Assembly (NCBI GenBank): GCA_000985875.1
Contig: CCRI01000007.1
Span: forward strand, 220,025 to 284,024
Reading direction: 5' to 3'
DNA: 64,000 nucleotides
DNA from: Neorhizobium galegae bv. officinalis
GTDB taxonomy: Bacteria > Pseudomonadota > Alphaproteobacteria > Rhizobiales > Rhizobiaceae
Below are positions 40,341 through 49,785 of this stretch, in pieces; position 1 is the stretch's first letter, and the number at the start of each line of letters is the position of its first letter. The notes beneath the pieces were generated by a model, which was not told the DNA's origin, did not search any database, and was given only the letters and a program-made list of their open reading frames with translations. The position numbers and the translations under genes are program-made.

Positions 40341-40410
40341 TGCGACGCCAACATGCTCGTTCAATCTCAAGAAGTCAAGGCAGGTAATCCGTATATGGAA
40401 TTTGAAGTTC

Positions 40411-41196
40411 ATGAATGAACCTAAGCATGGCTCTCCGGTGGTGGAAAAGACGGCGCATCTGCTTGAGGCGGTTGCTGACGCGAAGACCGGCATTTCACTC
40501 GGCGCATTGGTCGAGCAGCTCGGGGTGCCCCGTTCAACTGTGTATCGCATCCTCAATTCACTGACCGCACATGGGCTTGTGGCTCGTGTGAACGGCGGGG
40601 CTTCCTACGAACTGGGGCCGAAATTCGTGCAGCTTGCGCGGCGGATTTCACCCGGTGCGGATAGGGTGACGCTGATCGAGGCGGCGAGGCCGGTCCTGGT
40701 GGCCGCGGCTGACAGGATCTACGAATCCTTCAGGCTGGCGGCGCCCGAAGGCCATGAAATGATGACGATATTTGCGGCCCCCAGCCCCGGCGACTACGCT
40801 CTGTTCATCAAGGTCGGCGGCCGTTCGCGCAAGCATGTCGGTGCGGCCGGCAAGCTCGCCCTGGCCTATTCCGACTATCACGAGATCGAAGCCTATTGCG
40901 CCGGCGGCCTGGAGGCCCGGACGCCGTATACGATCACCGATCCCGAGACGTTGAAGGAGGCGCTCACTGAAATTCGCCGCAGTGGAAGTGCCGAGGACAA
41001 TCAGGAATCGAACCTTGGCTTGCGCGCTTTTGCTGCTCCCATATTCGATTCCGCAAGTCGCCTGGTCGCCACCGTCAGCGTGCCGTTCATTGGCGAGGCG
41101 ACGCCGGAGCGCGCTCGATCAATCAAGCGCGAGGTCCTCGACGCCGCTGCCACGGTGATGAAAGTCATCAACGGCGTTCACCCGATGTCCAAATGA
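40411..41196 (+). CDS. IclR-family transcriptional regulator
   Basis: A 261-residue regulator. The N-terminal winged helix-turn-helix covers about residues 10-65 (TGISLGALVEQLGVPRSTVY and RILNSLTAHGLVAR). The C-terminal effector domain has the IclR pattern GGRSRKHVGAAGKLALAYSD and SNLGLRAFAAPIFD. The start is the ATG giving MNEPKHGSPVVEK. It probably controls the divergent peptide/opine importer, and perhaps itself, through the 18-bp palindrome. Confidence 0.9.
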   Translation: MNEPKHGSPVVEKTAHLLEAVADAKTGISLGALVEQLGVPRSTVYRILNSLTAHGLVARVNGGASYELGPKFVQLARRISPGADRVTLIEAARPVLVAAADRIYESFRLAAPEGHEMMTIFAAPSPGDYALFIKVGGRSRKHVGAAGKLALAYSDYHEIEAYCAGGLEARTPYTITDPETLKEALTEIRRSGSAEDNQESNLGLRAFAAPIFDSASRLVATVSVPFIGEATPERARSIKREVLDAAATVMKVINGVHPMSK

Positions 41197-41268
41197 GAAG
41201 CTAGAAATTCTTTATTGAACTATCGCGCCGTTATGCTAGATCTCGCAGCCAGACAGACGGAGGTTATC

Positions 41269-41991
41269 ATGACGGCTTTGGACCCATCGGTTCACGCAAA
41301 GCTTTTGCGGACAAATTCGGCGAGCCTCAGTAGCTTGCTGCTGAAGCGTGGCCTCAGGAACACTGCCGTGCGTGGCGTGCGACCGCTCGCCGGCGCCGAC
41401 AGGCCGATGATCGGCCCGGCCGTCACCGTTCGCTACATTCCCGCCCGGGAGGATATCGACGGCTCGACCTACAGTTCCGATCCGTCCAATCAGCAACGCA
41501 AGGCGATCGACACGATACCCGAGGGGCACGTCCTCGTGTTCGATTGCCGCTCGCTGGCAGAGATTGCCGGGATTGGCGCGATGCTGGCCCGGCGCCTCGT
41601 CTACCGCGGATGCGCTGGCCTTGTGCTGGATGGCGGCGTTCGCGATACGGCCGATATCGCCCAGCTCGGGCTGCCGACCTATTGCATGGGACCGGCGGCG
41701 CCGGCCAATCTGGTTGCCCACCATGCTTCCGACATGAACCAGCCGATCGCCTGCGGCGGCGTCGCGGTTTATCCCGACGACATCATCTTCGGCGACAGCG
41801 AGGCCGTCATCGTCATCCCCCGGGAATATGTGAACGAGATCGCTGACGAGGCCATTGAAATGGAGGAGCAGGAAGAGTTCCTGAAGCTGGAGATCGAGTC
41901 AGGCAAATCGACACTTGGCGTCTATCCGCCAAACAAGGAAACGCTTGAGCGGTTCGAGGCATGGCGCAGGGCCCGCATTGAGGCCGTTTGA
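41269..41991 (+). CDS. RraA-family protein (aldolase/decarboxylase or RNase E regulator fold)
   Basis: A 240-residue member of the RraA/HMG-aldolase fold: MIGPAVTVRY, HVLVFDCRSLAEIAGIGAML and the hallmark GLVLDGGVRDTADIAQLGLP, whose GGxRD region binds metal and substrate, followed by PIACGGVAVYPDDIIFGD. Members near catabolic operons often act as 4-hydroxy-4-methyl-2-oxoglutarate or oxaloacetate aldolases or decarboxylases rather than RNase regulators. GGAGG precedes the ATG. It follows the IclR gene on the same strand and may be part of the imported compound's catabolism. Confidence 0.85.
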   Translation: MTALDPSVHAKLLRTNSASLSSLLLKRGLRNTAVRGVRPLAGADRPMIGPAVTVRYIPAREDIDGSTYSSDPSNQQRKAIDTIPEGHVLVFDCRSLAEIAGIGAMLARRLVYRGCAGLVLDGGVRDTADIAQLGLPTYCMGPAAPANLVAHHASDMNQPIACGGVAVYPDDIIFGDSEAVIVIPREYVNEIADEAIEMEEQEEFLKLEIESGKSTLGVYPPNKETLERFEAWRRARIEAV

Positions 41992-42075
41992 CGCCGGCGA
42001 CTACGTTCAGTGAGTTCGGCGTAGCTCGCTGGAGCGCGACGATGTGGGTGAAATCAACGCCAATTCAAACGTGCA

Positions 42076-43194
42076 TCAACCGATTTTAGCGGCGTTGTTC
42101 TGAAAAACGGCGCGGTTCTCCTGGATCTCAGGCGGAGCCCCAATCGATTGCCGCTTGATGAGTGTGGTCGCAAGCACCCGGCAGCGTGGCGCATCGCCCA
42201 CCCCGGTAATGCGTCGGACAAGGATTTGCGCGCTTTCGAAGCCGAGGTCGTAGACCGGCTGGGCAATCACGGTAATCGGCGGGCTGGTCACACTCGTCCA
42301 GTCGGCATCGTGGAAAGCGATCAGCGACAGGTCTTGGGGGATGGACATGCCCAGTCTGCGAAGGGTCTTGAACACTTCGAGCGCCACCACATTGTCCGAC
42401 GCGAGTATGGCAGTCGGCCTGTCGGCGCCCTGAAGCAGCTCGGAAATGATCTTGTCGCCCTCGCCGCGGCGGTTGGCACCCAGCCGGATATAGCGCTCCG
42501 GATGCTCGATGCCGGCAGACAGGCTTGCCGCGACGACGCCTTTTATTCTCTCCATCACCGTGCTCAGATTGATCTGGTGCGGTCCCCGGTAGATCGGGTC
42601 GTCCGACTCCGTGGCGGAGATGTAGGCAATGCGGCGATGGCCGGCTTCGATCAGGGCTCGCGTGGCGGCCTCGGCCGCCTGCCGGTCGTCCGTAACGACG
42701 GCGTCGACCGCGAGATCCGGGATGGTCCGGTCCAGAAGGACGAGAGGTCGACCGGATCTCTGGACCTCATGCAGGTGCTGCGTCTCATATACCGAGGCCG
42801 GCGTAACGATCAATCCATCCACGCGCTTGCCCATCAGGACGCGGACGGCCGCCTTTTCCTTGGCGGCATCCTCGCCGGAATTGGACAGAATGACATCGAA
42901 TCCCGCAGCGTGCGCCGCATCGCTGATACCGCGCACGGCCTGGCCGAAATACGGGTTTTCGATATCGCCCACGATGACCCCGATCGTCTTCGATTTTCCG
43001 GTCGTCATGCTGCGCGCAAGCTCGTTGGCCTGATAGCCGAGCTTCCTTGCGGCTTCCCGAACCTTCTCCTTCACGACGGGGCTCGCTGTCCCGTAGCTGC
43101 CGAGAACGCGTGCGGCGGTCGCCTTGGATACACCTGCGCTTTGCGCAACGTCCGAGATGGTGACAAGCCGCTTTGACGTCGTTCTCTTCATCAT
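42076..43194 (-). CDS. LacI-family transcriptional regulator
   Basis: A 372-residue repressor. Residues about 10-55 hold the LacI helix-turn-helix and hinge (VTISDVAQSAGVSKATAARV). The sugar-binding-like core has KTIGVIVGDIENPYFGQAV, ASDNVVALEVFKTLRRLG and the C-terminal SPPITVIAQPVYDLG. The start is uncertain among clustered ATGs; one 12 bases further upstream is also possible. It is divergent from an oxidase/amino-acid importer operon and probably represses it through the two palindromes at 43252-43287. Confidence 0.88.
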   Translation of the reverse strand: MMKRTTSKRLVTISDVAQSAGVSKATAARVLGSYGTASPVVKEKVREAARKLGYQANELARSMTTGKSKTIGVIVGDIENPYFGQAVRGISDAAHAAGFDVILSNSGEDAAKEKAAVRVLMGKRVDGLIVTPASVYETQHLHEVQRSGRPLVLLDRTIPDLAVDAVVTDDRQAAEAATRALIEAGHRRIAYISATESDDPIYRGPHQINLSTVMERIKGVVAASLSAGIEHPERYIRLGANRRGEGDKIISELLQGADRPTAILASDNVVALEVFKTLRRLGMSIPQDLSLIAFHDADWTSVTSPPITVIAQPVYDLGFESAQILVRRITGVGDAPRCRVLATTLIKRQSIGAPPEIQENRAVFQNNAAKIG

Positions 43195-43243
43195 GTTCCG
43201 TGACATAGGCTGAGAAAAAAACGGCGTCAAGAAAATCACACCA

Positions 43244-43249
43244 TTGACA
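43244..43249 (+). promoter_or_regulatory. Candidate -35 box of oxidase/importer operon
   Basis: TTGACA is a perfect -35 hexamer. The -10 about 17 bases on (ATACGC) is weak. The first LacI-type operator starts immediately downstream, so a bound repressor would block it. Confidence 0.45.
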
Positions 43250-43251
43250 TA

Positions 43252-43287
43252 TGAGACCGGTCTCAAATACGCTTGATACCGGTCTCA
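43252..43287. promoter_or_regulatory. Tandem LacI-type operators, centre spacing 22 bp
   Basis: TGAGACCGGTCTCA (43252-43265) is a perfect 14-bp palindrome. TGATACCGGTCTCA (43274-43287) is a second copy with one mismatch. Their 22-base spacing places both on the same face of the helix. They lie between the LacI-type gene and the oxidase gene. Confidence 0.85.
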
Positions 43288-43353
43288 TAGGTGAGAACGG
43301 GTGCTTCTACACTCGGATCGACGAGGCCTTGGGACAATCCAAGACGAAGGAAC

Positions 43354-44508
43354 ATGCAGTTGACAACCTCATCCTCCAGCCAGCGGATTGCCGTCATCGG
43401 TGGCGGTATTTTTGGTGTTTCCTCGGCGGTTCATCTGGCCCGGCTGGGCGCGCAGGTCACCCTGGTCACGGAAGGGGCGTTCGCCAGCGGCGCGTCCGGT
43501 CGGTCGCTGGCATGGCTCAATTCGGCCCGTTTCCGTTCCGCCGAATATCACCGTCTACGGGTCGTCGGCATCGATCGTTATCGGACACTGGCAAGCCGCA
43601 ATGAAGGCGCTGCCTGGCTGCGCTTCGAGGGCGGTTTGACGTGGGACGCGGATGACGCGTCGAACCGGATTGCGGAAGCCTACGCTCACGAGCAATCGAT
43701 CGGTTATGACTGCCAGCTCCTTGGCGCCGCAGAAGTGGCGAAGGTGACGCCCGGTATCAATGTGGCCGCGGTTTCGCCTCGGGGCGCGATTTTCAATCCG
43801 GGTGAGGGCTGGGTCGATCTGCCTTGCCTGATCGATATCCTCCTCGAAGAGTTCAAGGCACTCGGTGGCCAGGCCGTGGCCCATGCTGGAAAGGCGAGCG
43901 TGGACATCAGGGGTGGTCGGGCAGCCGGGGTCTCGACTGCAAACGGAACGTATATAAAGGCGGACGCAGTTCTCGTCGCCAGCGGTGCGGCCGTGCCGGA
44001 TATGGCAAAACAGGCGGGTCATGCCATTGCCGACGCAACCCCGATCGCCCTTCTTGTCAAATCGAAGCCTTTCAGATCCGCGGTGCGCGCCGTCCTCAAT
44101 ACGCCGAACGTAGCCTTGCGTCCGACGCCGGACGGTGCGGTCGTCTGCGATTCCGCGTGGTCGGAGGACGAACTCAATCGTCGCTCCGATGGGCCTTACG
44201 AGGTGAAGGAAGAGACGCTTCGGCGGCTTCTTTCCGAAGCCTCGAACGTGCTCGAGGGTAACCCCGCGCTGGAATTGGAAAGCTATCACTGCGGGCCGAA
44301 GCCTGTGCCGGGTGATGGGGAACCGGTGATCGGTCCGCTGGAGGGCACTCCGGATTATTTCGTCGCCTTCAGCCATAGCGGCGCGACACTGGGCCTGATT
44401 GTCGGTGAGCTCATCGCGCGGGAAATCGTGACCGGGGAGGCGAGCCCTCTGCTTGCGAATTTCCGGCCCGCCCGGTTCGCGCAGAAAAACCAGGCTTTGG
44501 CATCTTAA
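43354..44508 (+). CDS. FAD-dependent amino-acid/amine oxidoreductase (DAO family)
   Basis: A 384-residue flavoprotein. The N-terminus is the FAD dinucleotide fold ([19 protein letters not shown], with GxGxxG-like glycines), followed by [18 protein letters not shown]. The C-terminal part has [26 protein letters not shown], typical of DadA/sarcosine-oxidase-like proteins. It probably oxidises a D-amino acid or secondary amine. The start gives [10 protein letters not shown] behind AAGGA. It heads an operon with an amino-acid ABC importer, which suggests it degrades the imported substrate. Confidence 0.88.
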   Translation: MQLTTSSSSQRIAVIGGGIFGVSSAVHLARLGAQVTLVTEGAFASGASGRSLAWLNSARFRSAEYHRLRVVGIDRYRTLASRNEGAAWLRFEGGLTWDADDASNRIAEAYAHEQSIGYDCQLLGAAEVAKVTPGINVAAVSPRGAIFNPGEGWVDLPCLIDILLEEFKALGGQAVAHAGKASVDIRGGRAAGVSTANGTYIKADAVLVASGAAVPDMAKQAGHAIADATPIALLVKSKPFRSAVRAVLNTPNVALRPTPDGAVVCDSAWSEDELNRRSDGPYEVKEETLRRLLSEASNVLEGNPALELESYHCGPKPVPGDGEPVIGPLEGTPDYFVAFSHSGATLGLIVGELIAREIVTGEASPLLANFRPARFAQKNQALAS

Positions 44509-44533
44509 GCTGAACTGCAGGGAGGAGTTGCAG

Positions 44534-45304
44534 ATGACGGCGAATGAGAAGAAATCGGAGATGGCCGATCCGGAAATCGCCGTCGAATTGTCCGGCGTCG
44601 ACAAATGGTTCTCCATCCTCCAGGTGCTGCACGACGTCAACCTTACCGTCCGATGTGGTGAAAAGGTGGTCGTTTGCGGTCCCTCGGGTTCCGGCAAGTC
44701 CACCATGATCCGTTGCATCAACTACCTGGAAAAGCATCAGAAGGGCCGCATCGTCGTCAACGGCACGGAGCTGACGGACAACCAGAAGGTCATCGACCGT
44801 GTCCGCCAGGATGTCGGCATGGTGTTTCAGAACTTCAATCTTTATCCGCACCTCACCGTGCTCGAGAACTGCACGCTGGCTCCCCGCTGGGTAAAGGGCG
44901 TTGCGAGAAAGGATGCCGAGGCGCTGGCGCGCGCCTATCTGGAGCGGGTGCGGATTCCCGACAAGGCGGATTTCTATCCAAGCCAGTTGTCCGGCGGACA
45001 GCAGCAGCGAGCGGCGATCGCCCGATCGCTCTGCATGAGTCCGAAGATCATGCTGTTCGACGAACCGACCTCGGCACTCGATCCGGAACTCGTTCGTGAA
45101 GTCCTCGATACCATGGCGCAGCTGGCGAGCGACGGCATGACGATGGTGTGCGTCACGCATGAAATGGGTTTCGCGCGGCAGGTGGCGGATCGGGTGGTGT
45201 TCATGGACGCGGGCAGGATCATCGAGACGGCGCCGCCCGAGGAGTTTTTCCGCAATCCGAGGGAAAGCCGGACAAAGGCATTTCTCAGCCAGATACTGCA
45301 CTAG
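44534..45304 (+). CDS. Polar amino-acid ABC transporter ATPase (GlnQ/HisP-like)
   Basis: A 256-residue ATPase: Walker [15 protein letters not shown] loop [16 protein letters not shown], signature [15 protein letters not shown], Walker [15 protein letters not shown] and switch His in [14 protein letters not shown]. The start is the ATG giving MTANEKK, behind GGAGGAG. It drives the two permeases encoded downstream. The Q-loop and signature spacing are standard for the GlnQ/HisP group. Confidence 0.93.
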   Translation: MTANEKKSEMADPEIAVELSGVDKWFSILQVLHDVNLTVRCGEKVVVCGPSGSGKSTMIRCINYLEKHQKGRIVVNGTELTDNQKVIDRVRQDVGMVFQNFNLYPHLTVLENCTLAPRWVKGVARKDAEALARAYLERVRIPDKADFYPSQLSGGQQQRAAIARSLCMSPKIMLFDEPTSALDPELVREVLDTMAQLASDGMTMVCVTHEMGFARQVADRVVFMDAGRIIETAPPEEFFRNPRESRTKAFLSQILH

Positions 45305-45402
45305 CAGGTCTGATTTTCTGCATCCGGACTGGTTGCGGCAAAAAGCATACGGACGGGCAAACGTTCGGTGGGCAAAATAATGAAACAAAGGGAACGACTG
45401 TC

Positions 45403-46248
45403 ATGTACACATCCATCTGCATGCTTCGCCGCACGGCCCTAGCTCTCGGCGCTCTTGCCGTCTCTACGCTTTCGGCGTTGCCCGCTTCGGCTCAGGCCGT
45501 ACCCAAGGCGATCAAGGATGCCGGCGTGATCCGCATCGGCGTCAAATGCGATTCTCCTCCATTCGGGGCATCCGGCACCGACGGCAAGCCGGCCGGCATC
45601 GAAATCGAGATGGCGAAGCAAATCGGCATTGCCGCCTTCGGGGCAGCCGAAAAGGCGGAATTGAGCTGCGTGGCGACGGACGCCCGCATTCCCTCCCTGA
45701 CGGGCGGAAAGATCGACCTGATCATTGCGACGCTCGGCAAGACGCCGTCGCGCGAACAGGTGATCGACTATTCCGATATCTACTACTGGGGCAGCAGCCG
45801 GGTGATCGTACCGAAGGACAGCAAGGTTCAGAAGCTGGCCGACCTCGACGGCAAGTCGATGCTCATTATCAAGGGCGGTTCGCAGCTGAAGTGGCTGAAG
45901 GAACGCATCCCGAGCCTGGAATTCGTCCAGCTCAACACCAATGCAGACAATCTGCAGGCCCTGCAGCAGGGCCGCGCCGATGGCTATGTTGGAGATGCAA
46001 TCACCATCGCGACGCTCGCGGCCAACTATCCGGAATTCCGCACGCTGGAAGAGCCCGTCGATCTCGGCTTCAATGGCGTCGGCGTCCGCAAGGGTGAGGA
46101 CGAACTCAAGGCTTTCGTCAATGGTGTGGTCAAGAAGCTGAAGAACGAGAAATTTTACTCAAAGACGGTGCCGACCTTCGTCAAGGATCCGCTCGTCGCG
46201 GCGGAAATGGTAAAGTCCTTCGAAACGGATCCGCCGGCCGTAAAGTAA
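45403..46248 (+). CDS. Polar amino-acid ABC transporter substrate-binding protein
   Basis: A 281-residue periplasmic binder with a signal peptide (MYTSICMLRRTALALGAL, cut near ASAQA). The SBP_bac_3 pattern is clear: GVIRIGVKCDSPPFG, PAGIEIEMAKQIG and IDLIIATLGKTPSREQVIDYS. Two cysteines (VKCDSP, LSCVATD) may form a disulfide. It delivers the substrate to the two permeases that follow. Confidence 0.92.
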   Translation: MYTSICMLRRTALALGALAVSTLSALPASAQAVPKAIKDAGVIRIGVKCDSPPFGASGTDGKPAGIEIEMAKQIGIAAFGAAEKAELSCVATDARIPSLTGGKIDLIIATLGKTPSREQVIDYSDIYYWGSSRVIVPKDSKVQKLADLDGKSMLIIKGGSQLKWLKERIPSLEFVQLNTNADNLQALQQGRADGYVGDAITIATLAANYPEFRTLEEPVDLGFNGVGVRKGEDELKAFVNGVVKKLKNEKFYSKTVPTFVKDPLVAAEMVKSFETDPPAVK

Positions 46249-46311
46249 GCGAACCCGGTCCTGACGGTTTCGACCGCCAGGACCCCATGTTCACCGGTGT
46301 TTTCGAGCAGG

Positions 46312-46980
46312 ATGACGGCCATGGACTTTGCTTATATTCTCGAGGCCCTGCCGGATCTGATGACCGGCCTCAAAACGACGCTGATCGTCAGCTTTCTCGC
46401 AATATTCCTGTCCTGCCTTATCGGCCTGGTGGGTGCGGTGTTGCGAAAAAGCGGGATCAAGCCGCTGCAATATGCCGTCACGGCCTATGTCGAATTCATT
46501 CGCGGCACGCCCTATCTCGTGCAGATCTTCTTCATCTTTTATGGCCTTCCCAGCCTCGGATTGCGCTTCAGCATCTTCTGGTCCGGGGTCATTGCGCTGA
46601 CGGCCTGGGCAAGTGCCTTTCAGATCGAAAATTTCCGCGCCGGTCTCGCGGCCGTCGGCAGCGGAATGCATGACGCGTCGGCGTCGCTCGGCCTCAAGCG
46701 CTGGCAACATTCGATATTCATCATCCTGCCTCTGGCGACCCGTGCGGCTCTGCCGTCGGCGATGAATACGATCGTGGCGACGGTGAAGAATTCCGCATAC
46801 CTGCAGGCGATCGGCCTGGTGGAGCTGACTTTTGTCGCCGTCGACCGGATCGCCTACGATTTCCGGGCAATCGAGATGTTCGCCTCGATCTGCGTGATTT
46901 ATCTGATCTGCGTCTTCACCATTTCTGGCCTTGGCTACATGGTTGAACGGCGTCTCAGCCGACCTTTCGGCGGGAGGTAG
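46312..46980 (+). CDS. Amino-acid ABC transporter permease 1
   Basis: A 222-residue permease with about five membrane helices and the HisM/HisQ-type EAA loop (FRAGLAAVGSGMHDASASLGL). It starts MTAMDFAYILEALPDLM; an ATG 9 bases later is also possible. YVEFIRGTPYLVQIFFIFYG is characteristic of the family. It forms a heterodimeric channel with the next gene. Confidence 0.9.
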   Translation: MTAMDFAYILEALPDLMTGLKTTLIVSFLAIFLSCLIGLVGAVLRKSGIKPLQYAVTAYVEFIRGTPYLVQIFFIFYGLPSLGLRFSIFWSGVIALTAWASAFQIENFRAGLAAVGSGMHDASASLGLKRWQHSIFIILPLATRAALPSAMNTIVATVKNSAYLQAIGLVELTFVAVDRIAYDFRAIEMFASICVIYLICVFTISGLGYMVERRLSRPFGGR

Positions 46981-46983
46981 ACG

Positions 46984-47706
46984 ATGCTGCTTCTGGAATT
47001 CCAGTCCTTCCTGCTGGACGGCCTCCTGAATACCCTGTTTCTTTCCTCGGTCATGATCGCCGGCGGCACCTTCTTCGCGGTGATCTTCGCCGCCGGTCTT
47101 TCCGCTCAATCGGGGTGGTTGAGGCGGCCTGTCTATGCTCTCGTCGAATGCCTTCGTGACATTCCGCTGATGGTCACGGTGCTGATGGTCTATTTTGTGC
47201 TGCCGCATGCGGGCCTGTCGTTCAATCCGTTCTGGTCGAGCGCGCTCAGCGTGTCGGTCTGGGGCGGCGCGAACGGCGCGCATATTATTCGCGCCGGCCT
47301 GCTGTCCGTGCCGAGCGGCCAGCGGGAAGCTGCCCTGTCATCCGGCCTGCGCGGCTGGAAAGGGTTGTTCCTGGTCATCGTCCCGCAGGCGATGCCAGTC
47401 ATTCTGCCCCCTTATGTCAGCCTTGTCACCAGCCTCACCCAGGCGAGTTCTCTCGGCGCTGTCCTCGGTGTCAACGAACTGTTGCGCTCGGCGCAGATCC
47501 TGATCGAACAGACGACCATCGCGCGCGGAGGAAGCCCGGCCTATCTGGTCTATGGCTCCATTCTTGTGGTGTATTTCGCTCTCTGCTGGTCGATCTCTGC
47601 CTTGGGCGCGAAGCTCGAGCGGCATTTCGCGAAACCCTACCAGCGGACCAATGGCAAGACCGGGCTTGCACGGCCGACGGTTGTCCTGCAGATCAGCACG
47701 ACCTGA
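46984..47706 (+). CDS. Amino-acid ABC transporter permease 2
   Basis: A 240-residue permease, 3 bases after the first permease. It has five predicted helices, VYALVECLRDIPLMVTVLMV and the EAA loop GQREAALSSGLRGWKGLF. The C-terminal 20 residues are polar and non-conserved. It completes the importer; the operon ends here. Confidence 0.9.
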   Translation: MLLLEFQSFLLDGLLNTLFLSSVMIAGGTFFAVIFAAGLSAQSGWLRRPVYALVECLRDIPLMVTVLMVYFVLPHAGLSFNPFWSSALSVSVWGGANGAHIIRAGLLSVPSGQREAALSSGLRGWKGLFLVIVPQAMPVILPPYVSLVTSLTQASSLGAVLGVNELLRSAQILIEQTTIARGGSPAYLVYGSILVVYFALCWSISALGAKLERHFAKPYQRTNGKTGLARPTVVLQISTT

Positions 47707-47804
47707 ACTGCTATCCCGCTCTTGATATCGGCAGACCGAAATCTTCGGCTCGCCTCCAGAAAGCGACCTTGGGCGTTCAGCGCGATGGCCTGTTCAAAGG
47801 CCCT

Positions 47805-48446
47805 TCAGAGGGTTTTGAGGCGTCTGATCAACGTCCTTGAGCGGCGGAGTGCGGTGAAGGCAGCGCCGAGCGCGATGATACCGAGGCCAATCATCAGGAT
47901 CTGATTGTAGCCCCCCCACAACGGCTCAAGCACGGATATCAATGCTGCTGCGGTGATCGTTGCCATCCGGTGCTGCTTGGCCATCGGGCCGGAGAAATCA
48001 CTCGGATTGCCCGTGGCCCGGCCGAGTTCCCTGACGTAAGCCGTCAGGACGGCAAACGCGCCGGCGGCCCAGCCGAGGCCGGGCATGCCGATCCCATATC
48101 CGACGCCCGCGAAGATCAGGAGATCGGCGATACGATCCGGGAATTCGTTCCAGAACGGACCGTCCGGCTCTCCCTTTCCGCCTTCGACGGCGACCATGCC
48201 GTCGAACAGATTGCAAAGCAGCCGGCCCTGGCAGCAAAGCACGGCCACGAGCAGGCAGGCAATGCGGGGCCAACCGACCGTCTGTCCCGCCATATAGAAG
48301 GCGCCACCGGCAAGGGCTGCCGCAACCATGCTGGCCTGGGATATCTGGTTGGGGGTGATGGTTTTCGACGCCATCCATCGCGCGATCGAACCTGCCCAGC
48401 GGGTGTTGCGGCTCGCCAGCGGCCGTCTGTCGCCTGTCTCGGTCAT
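47805..48446 (-). CDS. CDP-alcohol phosphatidyltransferase-like protein with altered active site
   Basis: A 213-residue membrane protein with about five or six helices. The family motif region reads DGMVAV-x8-G-PFW-N-EFP-D, where the consensus is D-x2-DG-x2-AR-x8-G-x3-D-x3-D. The spacing is exactly preserved, but the first Asp is Asn (CNLFDG), the Arg is Val and the third Asp is Asn; only the second and fourth Asp remain. Active members join CDP-diacylglycerol (or CDP-alcohols) to an alcohol. The substitutions suggest altered chemistry or loss of catalysis. It starts MTETGDRRPL, overlapping the preceding gene by 4 bases, and ends the four-gene lipid operon. Confidence 0.78.
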   Translation of the reverse strand: MTETGDRRPLASRNTRWAGSIARWMASKTITPNQISQASMVAAALAGGAFYMAGQTVGWPRIACLLVAVLCCQGRLLCNLFDGMVAVEGGKGEPDGPFWNEFPDRIADLLIFAGVGYGIGMPGLGWAAGAFAVLTAYVRELGRATGNPSDFSGPMAKQHRMATITAAALISVLEPLWGGYNQILMIGLGIIALGAAFTALRRSRTLIRRLKTL

Positions 48447-48838
48447 GTCCCGGCACCTCGTCCTGCGGAGATCGAATAGTTGTAGATCGCGGCATAGCTG
48501 GTCGATACCAGAAGCGGAACCGCGACGGTTTTGAGGATTTCCGGTGTGCCGCTCGCGGCATGGATGGCGATAAGAACAGCGGCCGAGCCGAGGCAGGCAA
48601 TGAGCGGCGGCGCCCATAACCGCGCCAGGCCGTCAAATCGCTTCGAAAGCCCGTCGATCACCGACTTCAGGAAAAGTGTCAGGCAGGCCGACATCACGCC
48701 CTGTACCAGGCCGGAATATAGCGGTCTTGGCATCGGATGGGCGCGATTGGCAAGGACGGCCCAGCCGCCCATGGCAAAGAACGCGAACAGCACATGCACC
48801 GTCCCGCTGCGTGCAAGCCGCTTCAGCCCATTCGGCAT
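48443..48838 (-). CDS. Small integral membrane protein of the lipid operon
   Basis: A 131-residue protein starting MPNGLKRLARSG, with four predicted helices (for example VLFAFFAMGGWAVLAN and LVQGVMSACLTLFL). It overlaps the CdsA-like gene by one base and the transferase gene by four. It has no recognised family motif. Strict coupling on both sides suggests it acts with the lipid enzymes, perhaps as a subunit or flippase-like partner. The function is unknown. Confidence 0.75.
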   Translation of the reverse strand: MPNGLKRLARSGTVHVLFAFFAMGGWAVLANRAHPMPRPLYSGLVQGVMSACLTLFLKSVIDGLSKRFDGLARLWAPPLIACLGSAAVLIAIHAASGTPEILKTVAVPLLVSTSYAAIYNYSISAGRGAGT

Positions 48839-49785
48839 CACAGCGACCACCAGTAGCGCACGATGTGGAAGAAGATCGGTGCCGAGAACACGACGGAATC
48901 CAGCCGGTCGATCAGACCGCCATGACCCTCGATGAGATTGCCCCAGTCCTTGATGCCGCGATCTCTTTTGATCGCCGACATCACCAGGCCGCCGAAGAAG
49001 CCCATCAGCGTGATGATGAAGGCAAGAAGTCCCGCCTGAACAGGCGTGAATGGCGTTATCCACCAGAGGGCGGCACCGATCATTGTGGCGCTGACGACGC
49101 CGCCGACAAAGCCTTCGACCGTTTTGGACGGCGACAGTTTCGGTGCGATCTTGGTGCGCCCCAACAGCTTGCCCCAGACATATTGCAGCACGTCGCTCAG
49201 TTGGACGACGATCACCAGGAAGGCGATCAGCAGCACGTTGCGGCCGTCATAGCCCGGGATGTTCAAGGTCAGCAGGGCCGGGACGTGCGAGGCGCAGAAC
49301 ACACAGATCATCAACGCCCACTGCACTTCCGCAATGCGGATCAGAAAACGCTCCGTATCGCCCCTGAGCACCGATATGATCGGCATCAGCAGGAACGCAT
49401 AGACCGGAATGAAGATCGAGAAGATGCCGTATTGTTCAGCCCAGAGCAGATAATACTGAACCGGCACCACGACGAAGAAGGCGGCCGCCAGTGCCCAGTG
49501 GTCGGCCCTGCGGGTATTGATGAGGGTCACAAATTCCCTGAGCGCGGCAAAGGAGCAAAAACCGAATAGAACGAGAACCCCGATACGGCCCGCCACGAAG
49601 GCAATGCCGATCAGAATGACCATGATCCACCAGGCCTTGATCCGGGCGTTGAGGTTTTCGATCGCCGCGTTCGAACCGTCTGGCGAGAGGCGCTGCTGGA
49701 GCACGTAACCAATGGCCGAGGCGAGAATGAGCACGCCGAAGATGCCGGCCACCAGCGTCAACAGATCGGAACTCGCGGCACTCAT
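48838..49785 (-). CDS. Phosphatidate cytidylyltransferase-like protein (CdsA family)
   Basis: A 315-residue polytopic membrane enzyme. The C-terminal family signature is present in two parts: KLSPSKTVEGFVGG and then the segment around 48924-49007, which contains KRDRGIKDWGNLIEGHGG and DRLDS. CdsA makes CDP-diacylglycerol from phosphatidate and CTP. In this signature the usual Pro before x-HGG is Glu. It lies between the acyltransferase and the small membrane protein, overlapping each by 4 and 1 bases. It is probably a second, pathway-specific CdsA. Confidence 0.88.
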   Translation of the reverse strand: MSAASSDLLTLVAGIFGVLILASAIGYVLQQRLSPDGSNAAIENLNARIKAWWIMVILIGIAFVAGRIGVLVLFGFCSFAALREFVTLINTRRADHWALAAAFFVVVPVQYYLLWAEQYGIFSIFIPVYAFLLMPIISVLRGDTERFLIRIAEVQWALMICVFCASHVPALLTLNIPGYDGRNVLLIAFLVIVVQLSDVLQYVWGKLLGRTKIAPKLSPSKTVEGFVGGVVSATMIGAALWWITPFTPVQAGLLAFIITLMGFFGGLVMSAIKRDRGIKDWGNLIEGHGGLIDRLDSVVFSAPIFFHIVRYWWSL

